Part shown: positions 8,818 through 16,567 of the stretch, one piece after another | Layout: every line of letters begins with the position of its first letter | How positions within the stretch are numbered: the stretch's first letter is position 1 | NCBI GenBank assembly: GCA_033391075.1 | Contig: JAWPMV010000001.1 | Location: 2,604,001 to 2,668,000 of the forward strand | Direction of reading: 5' to 3' | DNA length: 64,000 nt | Source: Bacteroidia bacterium | Lineage (GTDB): Bacteria; Bacteroidota; Bacteroidia; J057 | Notes under the pieces: generated by a model | Told to the model about the DNA's origin: nothing | What the model saw: the letters and a program-made list of their open reading frames with translations, nothing else | The model's database searches: none | Position numbers and translations under genes: made by a program

Positions 8818-11259
8818 ATGAAAACTATTACTGCCATCTTTCTGGCCAGCCTGCTGGTCATACTATCTGATATGCTATTCGCTCAGGATCAATTGGGCTA
8901 TCAAATGCCTCCGCAAGCCATCGCCGACCTGGCTGATGCTGCCCCGACACCAGCTGTAAGTCTTAGTCCCGATGATCAATGGATGTTGCTTATGCAGAGA
9001 TCGAGTATGCCTAGCATAGCCGAACTTTCTCAACCAGAGCTACGCATCGGTGGTCTTCGCATAAATCCTCGTAATAACGGCCAAAGTCGTACTTCCTATT
9101 ATCTGGGATTTCGATTCAGATCTATGGACGATCAGGCAGAATATTCAATAGAAGGATTACCCGCTGATCCCCTTATTTCTAATGTCTCCTGGTCAGCAGA
9201 TGGTAAATTCATTGCTTTCACTCATTCAAAGCAAGAACATATTGAACTTTGGGTATTAGAGGTAGAAAGTAGAAAAGCCAGAAAATTAACGGATGCACAT
9301 GTCAATGCCGCTATGAGAGGGAGACCCTATTCCTGGATTTCTACCTCACATGACATACTTTTGACAGCTATACCTGAAGGTCGGCAAGCAGCACCTCAGA
9401 AACCTGCGACTCCTTCTGGTCCGGTTATCAGTTCAAATGAGGGAAAAGTAGCGGCAGTAAGGACCTATCAGGATCTTTTGAAAAATGGGTTTGACGAATC
9501 TCTTTTCAGCTATTTCACCGAGTCTCAATTGTTGTTGGTGAATGCAGAAAGCGGAGTCTCAAAAAAGTTGGGAGAAGAAGGGATTTTCAGAAGTTTTAGC
9601 CCCAGCCCTGATGGGCAATACATCTTGATTGAGGAGATTAAAAAGCCCTTTTCTTATTTGGTTCCCTATTATAGATTTCCAAGGTCTGTAGAGATTTGGG
9701 ATAAATCAGGTAATGTAGTTCGTGAAATGGCAGATCTACCTTCAGGAGAAGATATTCCTAAAGGTTTTATGTCTGTGCAGACGGGTCGACGCTCTTTTAG
9801 TTGGCGGGCGGATAAAGCTGCCAGCCTTTACTGGGCAGAGGCCCTGGATGCAGGAGATCCGAAGAAGGAAGTTGAATTCAGAGATCAAGTCTACCATATG
9901 GATGCGCCTTTCAAAGGAGATCCTAAAGCTGATATGAAAACGAGCCTGCGATATAGTGGTATACAATGGGGAGATGCTGATTTGGCGATTGTAAACGAAT
10001 ACTGGTGGAATACTCGAAGAAGAATAAGCACTGCATTTTCGCCTGAAAACCCTAAGGAGACCAAAGTTCTCTTTGACCGCTCAACAGAAGATCGATACAA
10101 TGATCCGGGCAATTTTGAGACAGTTAGAAATGAGTATGGGCGCTATGTGTTACTTCAGGATAAAAAGAAGAACAAACTTTTCCTTTTTGGATCAGGAGCT
10201 TCTCCTGAAGGGAATAAACCTTTCGTGGATACCTATGATCTGGAAAACGGCGAAACGGAACGTTTATGGAGGTCAGATAATCCTTATTATGAGTATCCCA
10301 TAGCCATTCGCGATGTAAAGAAAATGACCGTGCTCACAAGCCGCGAATCCAAAGAAATGCCGGCCAATTTCTATATCAGAAATTTGAAAAACGGCAAACT
10401 TGAGCAAGTCAGTGAATTTGGAAATCCTTATCCATCTTTAAGCGGAATCAAGAAAGAGTTGATAAAATACGAGAGAAATGATGGACTTCCTTTAACAGGA
10501 ACGCTTTATACGCCTCCGGGCTATGATCCTCAAAAGGATGGACCGATTCCTGTTTTGCTATGGGCCTATCCGCGTGAATTTAAAAGTGCCAGCGCAGCCG
10601 GACAGGTAAGTGGATCTCCCAATCGTTTCGTGAGATTATATGGAGGAAGCCCCTTGTTCTGGGTGGCTAGAGGTTATGCAATTCTGGATGGACCCAGTAT
10701 GCCTGTAATTGGAGAAGGGGATGAAGAACCCAATGATAGTTTTGTAAAACAGTTGGTGGCCAATGCTGCAGCTGCAATTGCCAAGTTGGAAGAAATGGGA
10801 GTGGCAGATGGGAAGAGAGTAGCAGTAGGAGGACATTCCTATGGAGCTTTTATGACTGCCAACTTATTGGCGCATTCAGACCTTTTTGCTTGTGGAATTG
10901 CCCGTTCAGGAGCTTACAATAGAACCCTTACCCCTTTTGGATTTCAATCTGAAGAAAGAACCTTCTGGGAATCTCCGGATATTTACTTTGCCATGTCTCC
11001 TTTTATGCATGCTGACAAAGTAAAGGAGCCTATTCTTTTGATTCATGGGGAAGCTGATAACAATAGTGGAACCTATCCGCTCCAAAGTCAGCGTTATTAC
11101 AATGCCTTGAAAGGTCATGGGGCTACTGCCAGATTGGTCATGTTGCCACACGAAAGTCATGGCTACAGAGCCCGTGAATCAGTCATGCATATGCTTTGGG
11201 AGATGGATAGTTTCATGCAGAAACACCTGGGGAAAGGATTTAAACAGAGCTCCAGATAA
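8818..11259 (+). CDS. Secreted S9-family serine peptidase (S9D glutamyl-peptidase-like)
   Basis: 813 residues. A signal peptide covers about 1-22 (ending MLFAQ). The middle (about 60-540) is a WD-like beta-propeller with segments such as NVSWSADGKFIAFTHS and SFSPSPDGQYILIEE. The C-terminal alpha/beta-hydrolase domain has the triad Ser674 in GGHSYGAF, Asp747 in HGEADNN and His781 in ESHGYRARE. The long N-terminal propeller and the HGEADNNSGTYP segment resemble plant and bacterial glutamyl endopeptidases (S9D), but substrate preference is inference. It is predicted to be periplasmic, with no T9SS sorting domain. It follows the two-component pair closely. Confidence 0.9.
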   Translation: MKTITAIFLASLLVILSDMLFAQDQLGYQMPPQAIADLADAAPTPAVSLSPDDQWMLLMQRSSMPSIAELSQPELRIGGLRINPRNNGQSRTSYYLGFRFRSMDDQAEYSIEGLPADPLISNVSWSADGKFIAFTHSKQEHIELWVLEVESRKARKLTDAHVNAAMRGRPYSWISTSHDILLTAIPEGRQAAPQKPATPSGPVISSNEGKVAAVRTYQDLLKNGFDESLFSYFTESQLLLVNAESGVSKKLGEEGIFRSFSPSPDGQYILIEEIKKPFSYLVPYYRFPRSVEIWDKSGNVVREMADLPSGEDIPKGFMSVQTGRRSFSWRADKAASLYWAEALDAGDPKKEVEFRDQVYHMDAPFKGDPKADMKTSLRYSGIQWGDADLAIVNEYWWNTRRRISTAFSPENPKETKVLFDRSTEDRYNDPGNFETVRNEYGRYVLLQDKKKNKLFLFGSGASPEGNKPFVDTYDLENGETERLWRSDNPYYEYPIAIRDVKKMTVLTSRESKEMPANFYIRNLKNGKLEQVSEFGNPYPSLSGIKKELIKYERNDGLPLTGTLYTPPGYDPQKDGPIPVLLWAYPREFKSASAAGQVSGSPNRFVRLYGGSPLFWVARGYAILDGPSMPVIGEGDEEPNDSFVKQLVANAAAAIAKLEEMGVADGKRVAVGGHSYGAFMTANLLAHSDLFACGIARSGAYNRTLTPFGFQSEERTFWESPDIYFAMSPFMHADKVKEPILLIHGEADNNSGTYPLQSQRYYNALKGHGATARLVMLPHESHGYRARESVMHMLWEMDSFMQKHLGKGFKQSSR

Positions 11260-11278
11260 ATCGCATTCATCCGGACCT

Positions 11279-11992
11279 TTAGATATGTCTGAACAGGGCA
11301 AATCTAAAGGTCTGGAAAAATGATTGCATTGCAGCTTTCAATAATTTGAAGTTTCTAATACTCACATGCCCGGTTTCCCTAAACTTATGGGTAATGGGGA
11401 TTTCTTGTATTTTCATTCGGCTATGACTGGCAAGCCCACTAATGAGGATATTGGGGGCGAAAGTATCCGGGGGGATCTGAGCTACCCCTTCTTCAAAACT
11501 GCTCGTTCGCATCAAGCGAAAAGGACAGTTTACATCCCGAACCCCTCTACCAAATAAGAAGCTAATCGCCAATCTGGAAAAAAGGGTGATGAGTTGTCGA
11601 ATGGGAGGAGAATTTCTGACCCTTTGGCCTACCAGGAAATCTAGACCTTGTTTCTTTCTCCAGAAGGCCCCAAAATCTCTGGGATTTATCTCATCATCCG
11701 AATCAATTTGTAGCACCCATTCTGCTAAATGAAAGCCTAATTTGTACCCCCTCAAAAGGGTGGGACCATGCCCTACATTCTTATGGCTGAACGCAAGAAT
11801 TTTTTCATGTTTATCAGAAAGCTGAGAAATAATCTCATAAGAGCGATCCTTGGAACCATCATCGTATATCAATAAGCGATAATCTCCTATTAGCTCTTTC
11901 TCCAGGGTATCCAACCAGTTTTCCACTACCTTTTCGATACAGGCTTCTTCATTGTAAACCGGAATTACGACTGCAAGGCTTAGTTCTTTCAC
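11279..11992 (-). CDS. Glycosyltransferase family 2
   Basis: 237 residues, a compact GT-A fold enzyme with no membrane segment. The nucleotide-sugar site is visible in VVIPVYNEEACIEKVV, IYDDGSKDRSYEII and the DXD-like LQIDSDDEINPRD. The C-terminus (KFRETGHVSIRNFKLLKAA) resembles dolichol-phosphate/undecaprenyl-phosphate-type GT2 enzymes. It is the last gene of the leftward glycan cluster. The start is a GTG at 11992 in a GTGA overlap with the methyltransferase stop; no ATG precedes the conserved VIPVYNEE strand. Donor and acceptor are not determinable. Confidence 0.9.
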   Translation of the reverse strand: MKELSLAVVIPVYNEEACIEKVVENWLDTLEKELIGDYRLLIYDDGSKDRSYEIISQLSDKHEKILAFSHKNVGHGPTLLRGYKLGFHLAEWVLQIDSDDEINPRDFGAFWRKKQGLDFLVGQRVRNSPPIRQLITLFSRLAISFLFGRGVRDVNCPFRLMRTSSFEEGVAQIPPDTFAPNILISGLASHSRMKIQEIPITHKFRETGHVSIRNFKLLKAAMQSFFQTFRFALFRHI

Positions 11993-12657
11993 AGCATTTT
12001 CTTTTTAGCAACAACAATTTGATGCAATCCCATTATTTGTTCGTACTCCAACAATTCAAATCTTTCTTCCATTTCCGCTTTAAAACTTTCTGATTTAAAA
12101 TCCTGTACATGCCAATCAGAAAAACCGGATTCAATTCCTGGAAAAAAGACTTTCATCAGACCCAGTTTCTTCAGAATTTTCTTGATTTGATTTTTCAAGC
12201 CTTCAAGAGGGACTGTCAGGATTAATAAACTTTCTTCGTCCAACAACTTTTCAATTTGATCCAGGGCTTTTCGGTAATCAGGTATATGTTCCAGGGTTTC
12301 TGAGCAGATTATTACATCGGCTTTAGCATAATAGGGGATAGGCAGGCAAATATCTGCTAATATCCATCTGCAGGAATCTTCCGGCAATTTGTCCTGAGCA
12401 ATCGTAAGCGCATAATCAGAGATGTCTGCACCAACTAATTGAGCATCCGGAAATGCCTGATGCAAGGCCACCATAAGATTACCTGCTTCGCAACCTAGCT
12501 CGACAATTTCCAATTCACTATTTGGACAGTATTGCCGAATGGCCTCAATGATTCTTTGAAGCCTTCTTCTTTCTATCCAGCCAGCTATGCCTGTGTAGGG
12601 AGTAGGATGAGAAAGAAACATCTCATTATTCCACTCTCTGGAGCCTATATGCTGCAT
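11989..12657 (-). CDS. Class I SAM-dependent methyltransferase
   Basis: About 222 residues. SAM-binding motif I is EIVELGCEAGNLMVAL, followed by the acidic loop LVGADISDYAL and the motif IV region ADVIICSETLEHIPDY, matching Methyltransf_11/23 enzymes that act on small molecules or glycans. Three starts are possible: 12690, 12657 and 12621. I chose 12657 because the segment SREWNNEMFLSHPTPYTG looks like the conserved N-terminal helix seen in related polysaccharide-cluster methyltransferases; this overlaps glf by 32 bp. The 12621 ATG would give no overlap. It sits between glf and the GT2 gene and probably modifies the same surface glycan. Confidence 0.82.
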   Translation of the reverse strand: MQHIGSREWNNEMFLSHPTPYTGIAGWIERRRLQRIIEAIRQYCPNSELEIVELGCEAGNLMVALHQAFPDAQLVGADISDYALTIAQDKLPEDSCRWILADICLPIPYYAKADVIICSETLEHIPDYRKALDQIEKLLDEESLLILTVPLEGLKNQIKKILKKLGLMKVFFPGIESGFSDWHVQDFKSESFKAEMEERFELLEYEQIMGLHQIVVAKKKML

Positions 12658-13795
12658 GATTGCTTTTGATTTGAGTTTCATATACTTCAAGGGCCCGGGC
12701 TATGGTCGCATCCATATCATAGTACTTATAGTCTCCCAATCGGCCAGAAATGATAAGGTTTTCTTCCTTATCTGCTTCAGCTCGATACAGCTTGACCAAC
12801 TTTTGATTACGGTGGTCATTGATGGGATAAAAAGGATTTTCCCCATTATCCATTAAAGAGTATTCACGAATGATGAGGCTTTTGTTCGGGTGATAGGAAC
12901 GTTCCGGGTGCAAGTGGCGAGCTTCATGGATGCGGGTAAAGGGAATGTTTTGTTCCGGATAATTCATGACTGAAGTACCCTGATAATCTTCTACTTCTTT
13001 TATTTCCTGTTCAAAGCGAAGACTTCTCCATTCCAGTTTACCGTATTTGTAATCATAATATCGATCGAGGGGCCCACTATAAATCAAGTTTGTATCAGGC
13101 GAAATGAGGTCTTTGATCTCGAAAAAATCCAGGTTCAGCTTTAATTCAATCTTTGGGTTTCTTAAGAGCTTTTTGAAGATATCGGTATATCCATGTAAAG
13201 GAATGCCTTGCCACTTGCTATCGTAATAGCTCTCATTATAATTTTTCCGAAAGGGTAGGCGAGTCAAAATGGAAGCAGGCATCTCTTTAGGATCCTTATT
13301 CCATTGTTTGAGAGTGTATCCCCGAAAGAATGCCTCGTAAAGAGGCCTTCCCATCATAGAAATGGCTTTGTCCTCAAAATTTTGGGGCTCTCCACTTAGT
13401 TCAGACTTCGCGATCTCTTTAGCCAGAAATTCATCTACTTCAAAAGGCTTAAGATTTACATCATAAAAGGAATTGATGGTTTCCAGGTTAATGGGAAGTT
13501 GGTAAACTTTGTTTTTATAGGTACTAAGTACCTGATGTCTATAGGAATTGAAGGATGTAAATCGATTTATATAGTTCCATACTTTATCATCAGAAGTATG
13601 AAAAATATGGGTGCCATAGGCGTGATACTCTATGCCTGTTTGCGGATCTCTTTTAGAGTAACAGTTCCCACCAATATGATTTCGCTTCTCAATCAGCAGG
13701 ACTGGTTCATTGAGCTCATTTGCGATGCGTTCAGCCATCACAGAACCAAAAAATCCTGAGCCAACGATGATGTACTTAAATTTCCTGTAATCCAT
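12626..13795 (-). CDS. glf: UDP-galactopyranose mutase
   Basis: About 389 residues. This FAD enzyme interconverts UDP-galactopyranose and UDP-galactofuranose, supplying Galf for surface glycans. The FAD-binding beta-alpha-beta is at the N-terminus (YIIVGSGFFGSVMAERIAN) with LIEKRNHIGGNCY, followed by YHAYGTHIFHTSDDKVW and the substrate-site residues in FFRGYTLKQWNKDP, LPFRKNYNESYYDSKWQG and GPLDRYYDYKYGKLEWRSL. The end carries GRLGDYKYYDMDATIARAL. The ATG at 13795 is preferred over an in-frame GTG at 13801; it starts 6 bp after the preceding membrane protein gene. It implies a galactofuranose-containing polysaccharide. Confidence 0.95.
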   Translation of the reverse strand: MDYRKFKYIIVGSGFFGSVMAERIANELNEPVLLIEKRNHIGGNCYSKRDPQTGIEYHAYGTHIFHTSDDKVWNYINRFTSFNSYRHQVLSTYKNKVYQLPINLETINSFYDVNLKPFEVDEFLAKEIAKSELSGEPQNFEDKAISMMGRPLYEAFFRGYTLKQWNKDPKEMPASILTRLPFRKNYNESYYDSKWQGIPLHGYTDIFKKLLRNPKIELKLNLDFFEIKDLISPDTNLIYSGPLDRYYDYKYGKLEWRSLRFEQEIKEVEDYQGTSVMNYPEQNIPFTRIHEARHLHPERSYHPNKSLIIREYSLMDNGENPFYPINDHRNQKLVKLYRAEADKEENLIISGRLGDYKYYDMDATIARALEVYETQIKSNHAAYRLQRVE

Positions 13796-13801
13796 GATCA
13801 C

Positions 13802-15727
13802 TTATTGCGTGTCAATGAGGAGGAATTGCTCTCCTGAAAATGTATCTCTTATCTTTCGTTTTATTCTAAGATTAAGAGCGGGGTCAAGGGTTACATTTTT
13901 ACTTAGAACCAGAAAATTGATCTTGTGTTTTTTCAGGAAGGAAAGTTGGCTTTGGGGAAGGGATTTGAAAAGGCCCTCATTTTTTTGCTTTTGGACATAT
14001 TGATAGAAGAGGCCACTGTTTCTGTTTACCAGATTATTTCTTTGGTTGTGAGGATTGATCTTGATTTCATAATCAGATAGACTTAGACAATCGATTTCAT
14101 GTTCGAAGTATTGTAAATAATAAGCAGCTGTATAGGCATAGGTGATTTTGCTGAAATCAGAGAAGTAATCCTCTTCTGCCTTCATGGCTCCTCCCAAATC
14201 AGATAATTTCCCATTTTCGGCCAGGGTTTTGATTTCCTCTAAATAGCTGGCACTGTAATATTGAGTTGTGTGATGCGAGAAAAGTTTAGGACCTAAAATA
14301 GCAGCCTGGTTAAAGATGGATAGAACCAAAATCGCATACATTCCTGTTCTTTTTCCTTGATCTTTCCATAAAAAAAGAAGAGCCAGGATTCCTCCCATAT
14401 TCAGGCAAACTATAACGGGATTAAAAAACAATTGAATAGCATTTTCGAATTCTCCCAGAAAAGCATAAGCTGCAGCACCAGATAATATTATACCTCCTGA
14501 AATGAAGACAAGGTCTCTGAGGGCATGATCCGAAGTCCGTTTGCAGGCAAAGAAGAGTAGTAAGAATGGGAGCAAGAATATGGGGATCAAGCCAGAGAGA
14601 TGAAGCAAAAACCTCCCCAGGCTTTGAAGTAGGTGGGGAAAACTAAGATAGCCTAAGAGTTCTTGCTTTTCTACACCCATAGATGCTGATAATTGAGGCG
14701 CAGGAACAAAAGCATAAAAGCCCAAAAGGGAAATACTTGTAAGCACTATGATCAGGAGTGAAATTCGAAAAGATCTGTCTTTTCTTTTCTCTGCCCATAA
14801 ACCTATCAGAATGCTGGCTCCCAGCAGGGCAGGAATGCTCACGACTGTAGCAATCATCAACATAGCCAACATTAAAAAGGCTTTTTCTTTTTCCCGATCC
14901 AGAAAGTTTAGAATAAAGCCCAGATAAAAGGGGTAATAGACCATCATTTTGGTCCGATAACTTAGGCTGGACAGATTGAATTCAGGAAGAGTTAAGAAGG
15001 ATATTTTGAGGTAAAGTCCAGAGAAAAAGAAGAACGCCAGCGCTAATCCTAAAGACTCCCATTTCTTATCATACCCCCATTTATCAAGCAGAGAAAGAAA
15101 GCCTACTCCCGTGATAAAATATAAACTGGGTTTCACGATTAACCCAAGGCTAAATACATGATTTACTCCCAATAACTGACTGAAAAAGGAACTCAACCAG
15201 AGTTCCAGATAATGGTAAGGAGTTAAGCCTTGATAGGCTTTATTCAATCCATTGAGAGAGGCAAAATAATTTTCCTGCCCAAAGCTAGACAGCGATTTTG
15301 CTCTTTGTGCATAGATAAAGAAGTCATTTTCCTGTGTGCTCAGTCCATCAGGTACATAGAACCCCAATTCGCCAGCATTGATAAGTGAAAAGAAACACCA
15401 GAGAAAGCAGAAGACTCCTAAGAAGAATAGATGGGCTAGCTTTATTTTATTGACTTTGCCTGCTTTTGTATTTCCCCTTCCCAGGTAGAAGTAAGTAGCC
15501 ACCAGGGGAAGAAATAGCCATTGTACGGTCAGTCCTTTGGTTTGAACAATGGCCCAAATCGCTGAAAGGAGTACGAAACCGAGGAGAAAAAAGTCAAATA
15601 AACCCTGGTAGCCGAAAGAAGCAGCTTTTCGTCTGGATACAATTAGATAAGCCAGAAGATAACATAAACTCCAGAGCAAGAAATTTGCTCCTCCATACAT
15701 CCAAAATAGCTGCAAGGGCTCTGACAT
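13802..15727 (-). CDS. Polytopic membrane protein of the glycan cluster, unknown function
   Basis: 641 residues. About the first 480 are strongly hydrophobic, with a dozen or so membrane helices; the last 150 are soluble (from about LFSHHTTQYYSASYLEEI to the end) and contain many charged and aromatic residues. The layout of many helices followed by a periplasmic C-terminal domain resembles GT-C glycosyltransferases or flippase/ligase-like proteins, but I do not recognise a family motif. It is the first gene of the cluster, followed by glf, methyltransferase and GT2, so a role in building or exporting the same glycan is the best inference. Confidence 0.75.
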   Translation of the reverse strand: MSEPLQLFWMYGGANFLLWSLCYLLAYLIVSRRKAASFGYQGLFDFFLLGFVLLSAIWAIVQTKGLTVQWLFLPLVATYFYLGRGNTKAGKVNKIKLAHLFFLGVFCFLWCFFSLINAGELGFYVPDGLSTQENDFFIYAQRAKSLSSFGQENYFASLNGLNKAYQGLTPYHYLELWLSSFFSQLLGVNHVFSLGLIVKPSLYFITGVGFLSLLDKWGYDKKWESLGLALAFFFFSGLYLKISFLTLPEFNLSSLSYRTKMMVYYPFYLGFILNFLDREKEKAFLMLAMLMIATVVSIPALLGASILIGLWAEKRKDRSFRISLLIIVLTSISLLGFYAFVPAPQLSASMGVEKQELLGYLSFPHLLQSLGRFLLHLSGLIPIFLLPFLLLFFACKRTSDHALRDLVFISGGIILSGAAAYAFLGEFENAIQLFFNPVIVCLNMGGILALLFLWKDQGKRTGMYAILVLSIFNQAAILGPKLFSHHTTQYYSASYLEEIKTLAENGKLSDLGGAMKAEEDYFSDFSKITYAYTAAYYLQYFEHEIDCLSLSDYEIKINPHNQRNNLVNRNSGLFYQYVQKQKNEGLFKSLPQSQLSFLKKHKINFLVLSKNVTLDPALNLRIKRKIRDTFSGEQFLLIDTQ

Positions 15728-15808
15728 GATCGGGAATTTGTCTTAGAACAATATAGATACTTATTTAAGAGCAGGGTTACTTAAGAAGATCTATTTAAAC
15801 AGAAAATT

Positions 15809-16567
15809 ATGCTCTTAGCCTTAGACATGGGGAATACAGACATCCTGGTAGGATTACACGACGGCAATAGTTGGGTGCAGCAATGGAGAAATCCTTCCGA
15901 TCAGATAGGAGAACTTAGAAATAAGTTAATTGCTTGGATGAAAGAGGCTAGCTATTCTTTCGACTGGATAGAAAAGAGCATTTTCAGTACTGTGGTTCCT
16001 AGCCACCGAAAGGAGATTTCCCATTTATTGAAAGACCTCCTTAAACATGAGCCCATTATCATGGGGCCTGATTTTTACCATAATTTTTCTATCCAAATTG
16101 ACAATCCTACTGAAATTGGTTCAGATCTGGTTGCAAATGCTTTTTGTGCCTATGAAAAATATGGACAAGCTGCAGTGGTGGTTGATTTTGGAACAGCTTT
16201 GAGTTTTACTACCGTTTCTGATTCTGGAGAAATCCTAGGCGTTAGTATCGCTCCCGGATTGCGAACGGCTATGCGAGCACTTTTCAGCAAAACAGCTCAA
16301 TTATTTGAAGTCCCTTTGAAGATCCCTCCATCGGTGATTGGAAAAAACACTACGCATTCTCTGCAAGCAGGAATTTTGCGTGGATATGTCGGCCTGGTAA
16401 ATGAGATTCTGGATCAAATTGAAGTAGAGCTTGGCAAGAAACCCAAAGTCATTGCAACGGGAGGTTTGGTTAGCATTCTGACTCCTTTACATAAAAGATT
16501 TGATGAAATAGACCAACTACATACAATAGAAGGTCTACGCTTGATCGCAGAAAAATATCAGGGTTGA
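15809..16567 (+). CDS. coaX: Type III pantothenate kinase
   Basis: 252 residues. Catalyses the first step of coenzyme A synthesis, phosphorylating pantothenate. The ASKHA-fold motifs are visible: LALDMGNTDILVGLHDG (phosphate 1), EIGSDLVANAFCAYEKYG (pantothenate site), and VVVDFGTALSFTTVS (phosphate 2), with IATGGLVSIL near the end. In the second motif the residue after Asp is Leu rather than the frequent Arg. Its 3' end overlaps the convergent PBP gene by 10 bp, so no terminator separates them. Confidence 0.95.
   Translation: MLLALDMGNTDILVGLHDGNSWVQQWRNPSDQIGELRNKLIAWMKEASYSFDWIEKSIFSTVVPSHRKEISHLLKDLLKHEPIIMGPDFYHNFSIQIDNPTEIGSDLVANAFCAYEKYGQAAVVVDFGTALSFTTVSDSGEILGVSIAPGLRTAMRALFSKTAQLFEVPLKIPPSVIGKNTTHSLQAGILRGYVGLVNEILDQIEVELGKKPKVIATGGLVSILTPLHKRFDEIDQLHTIEGLRLIAEKYQG

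Noticed and set aside
12658-12690. Longer start for the methyltransferase (12690) overlapping glf by 65 bp
   Set aside because: The extra residues are not needed by any visible motif and would give a large overlap; a start at 12657 or 12621 is more reasonable.
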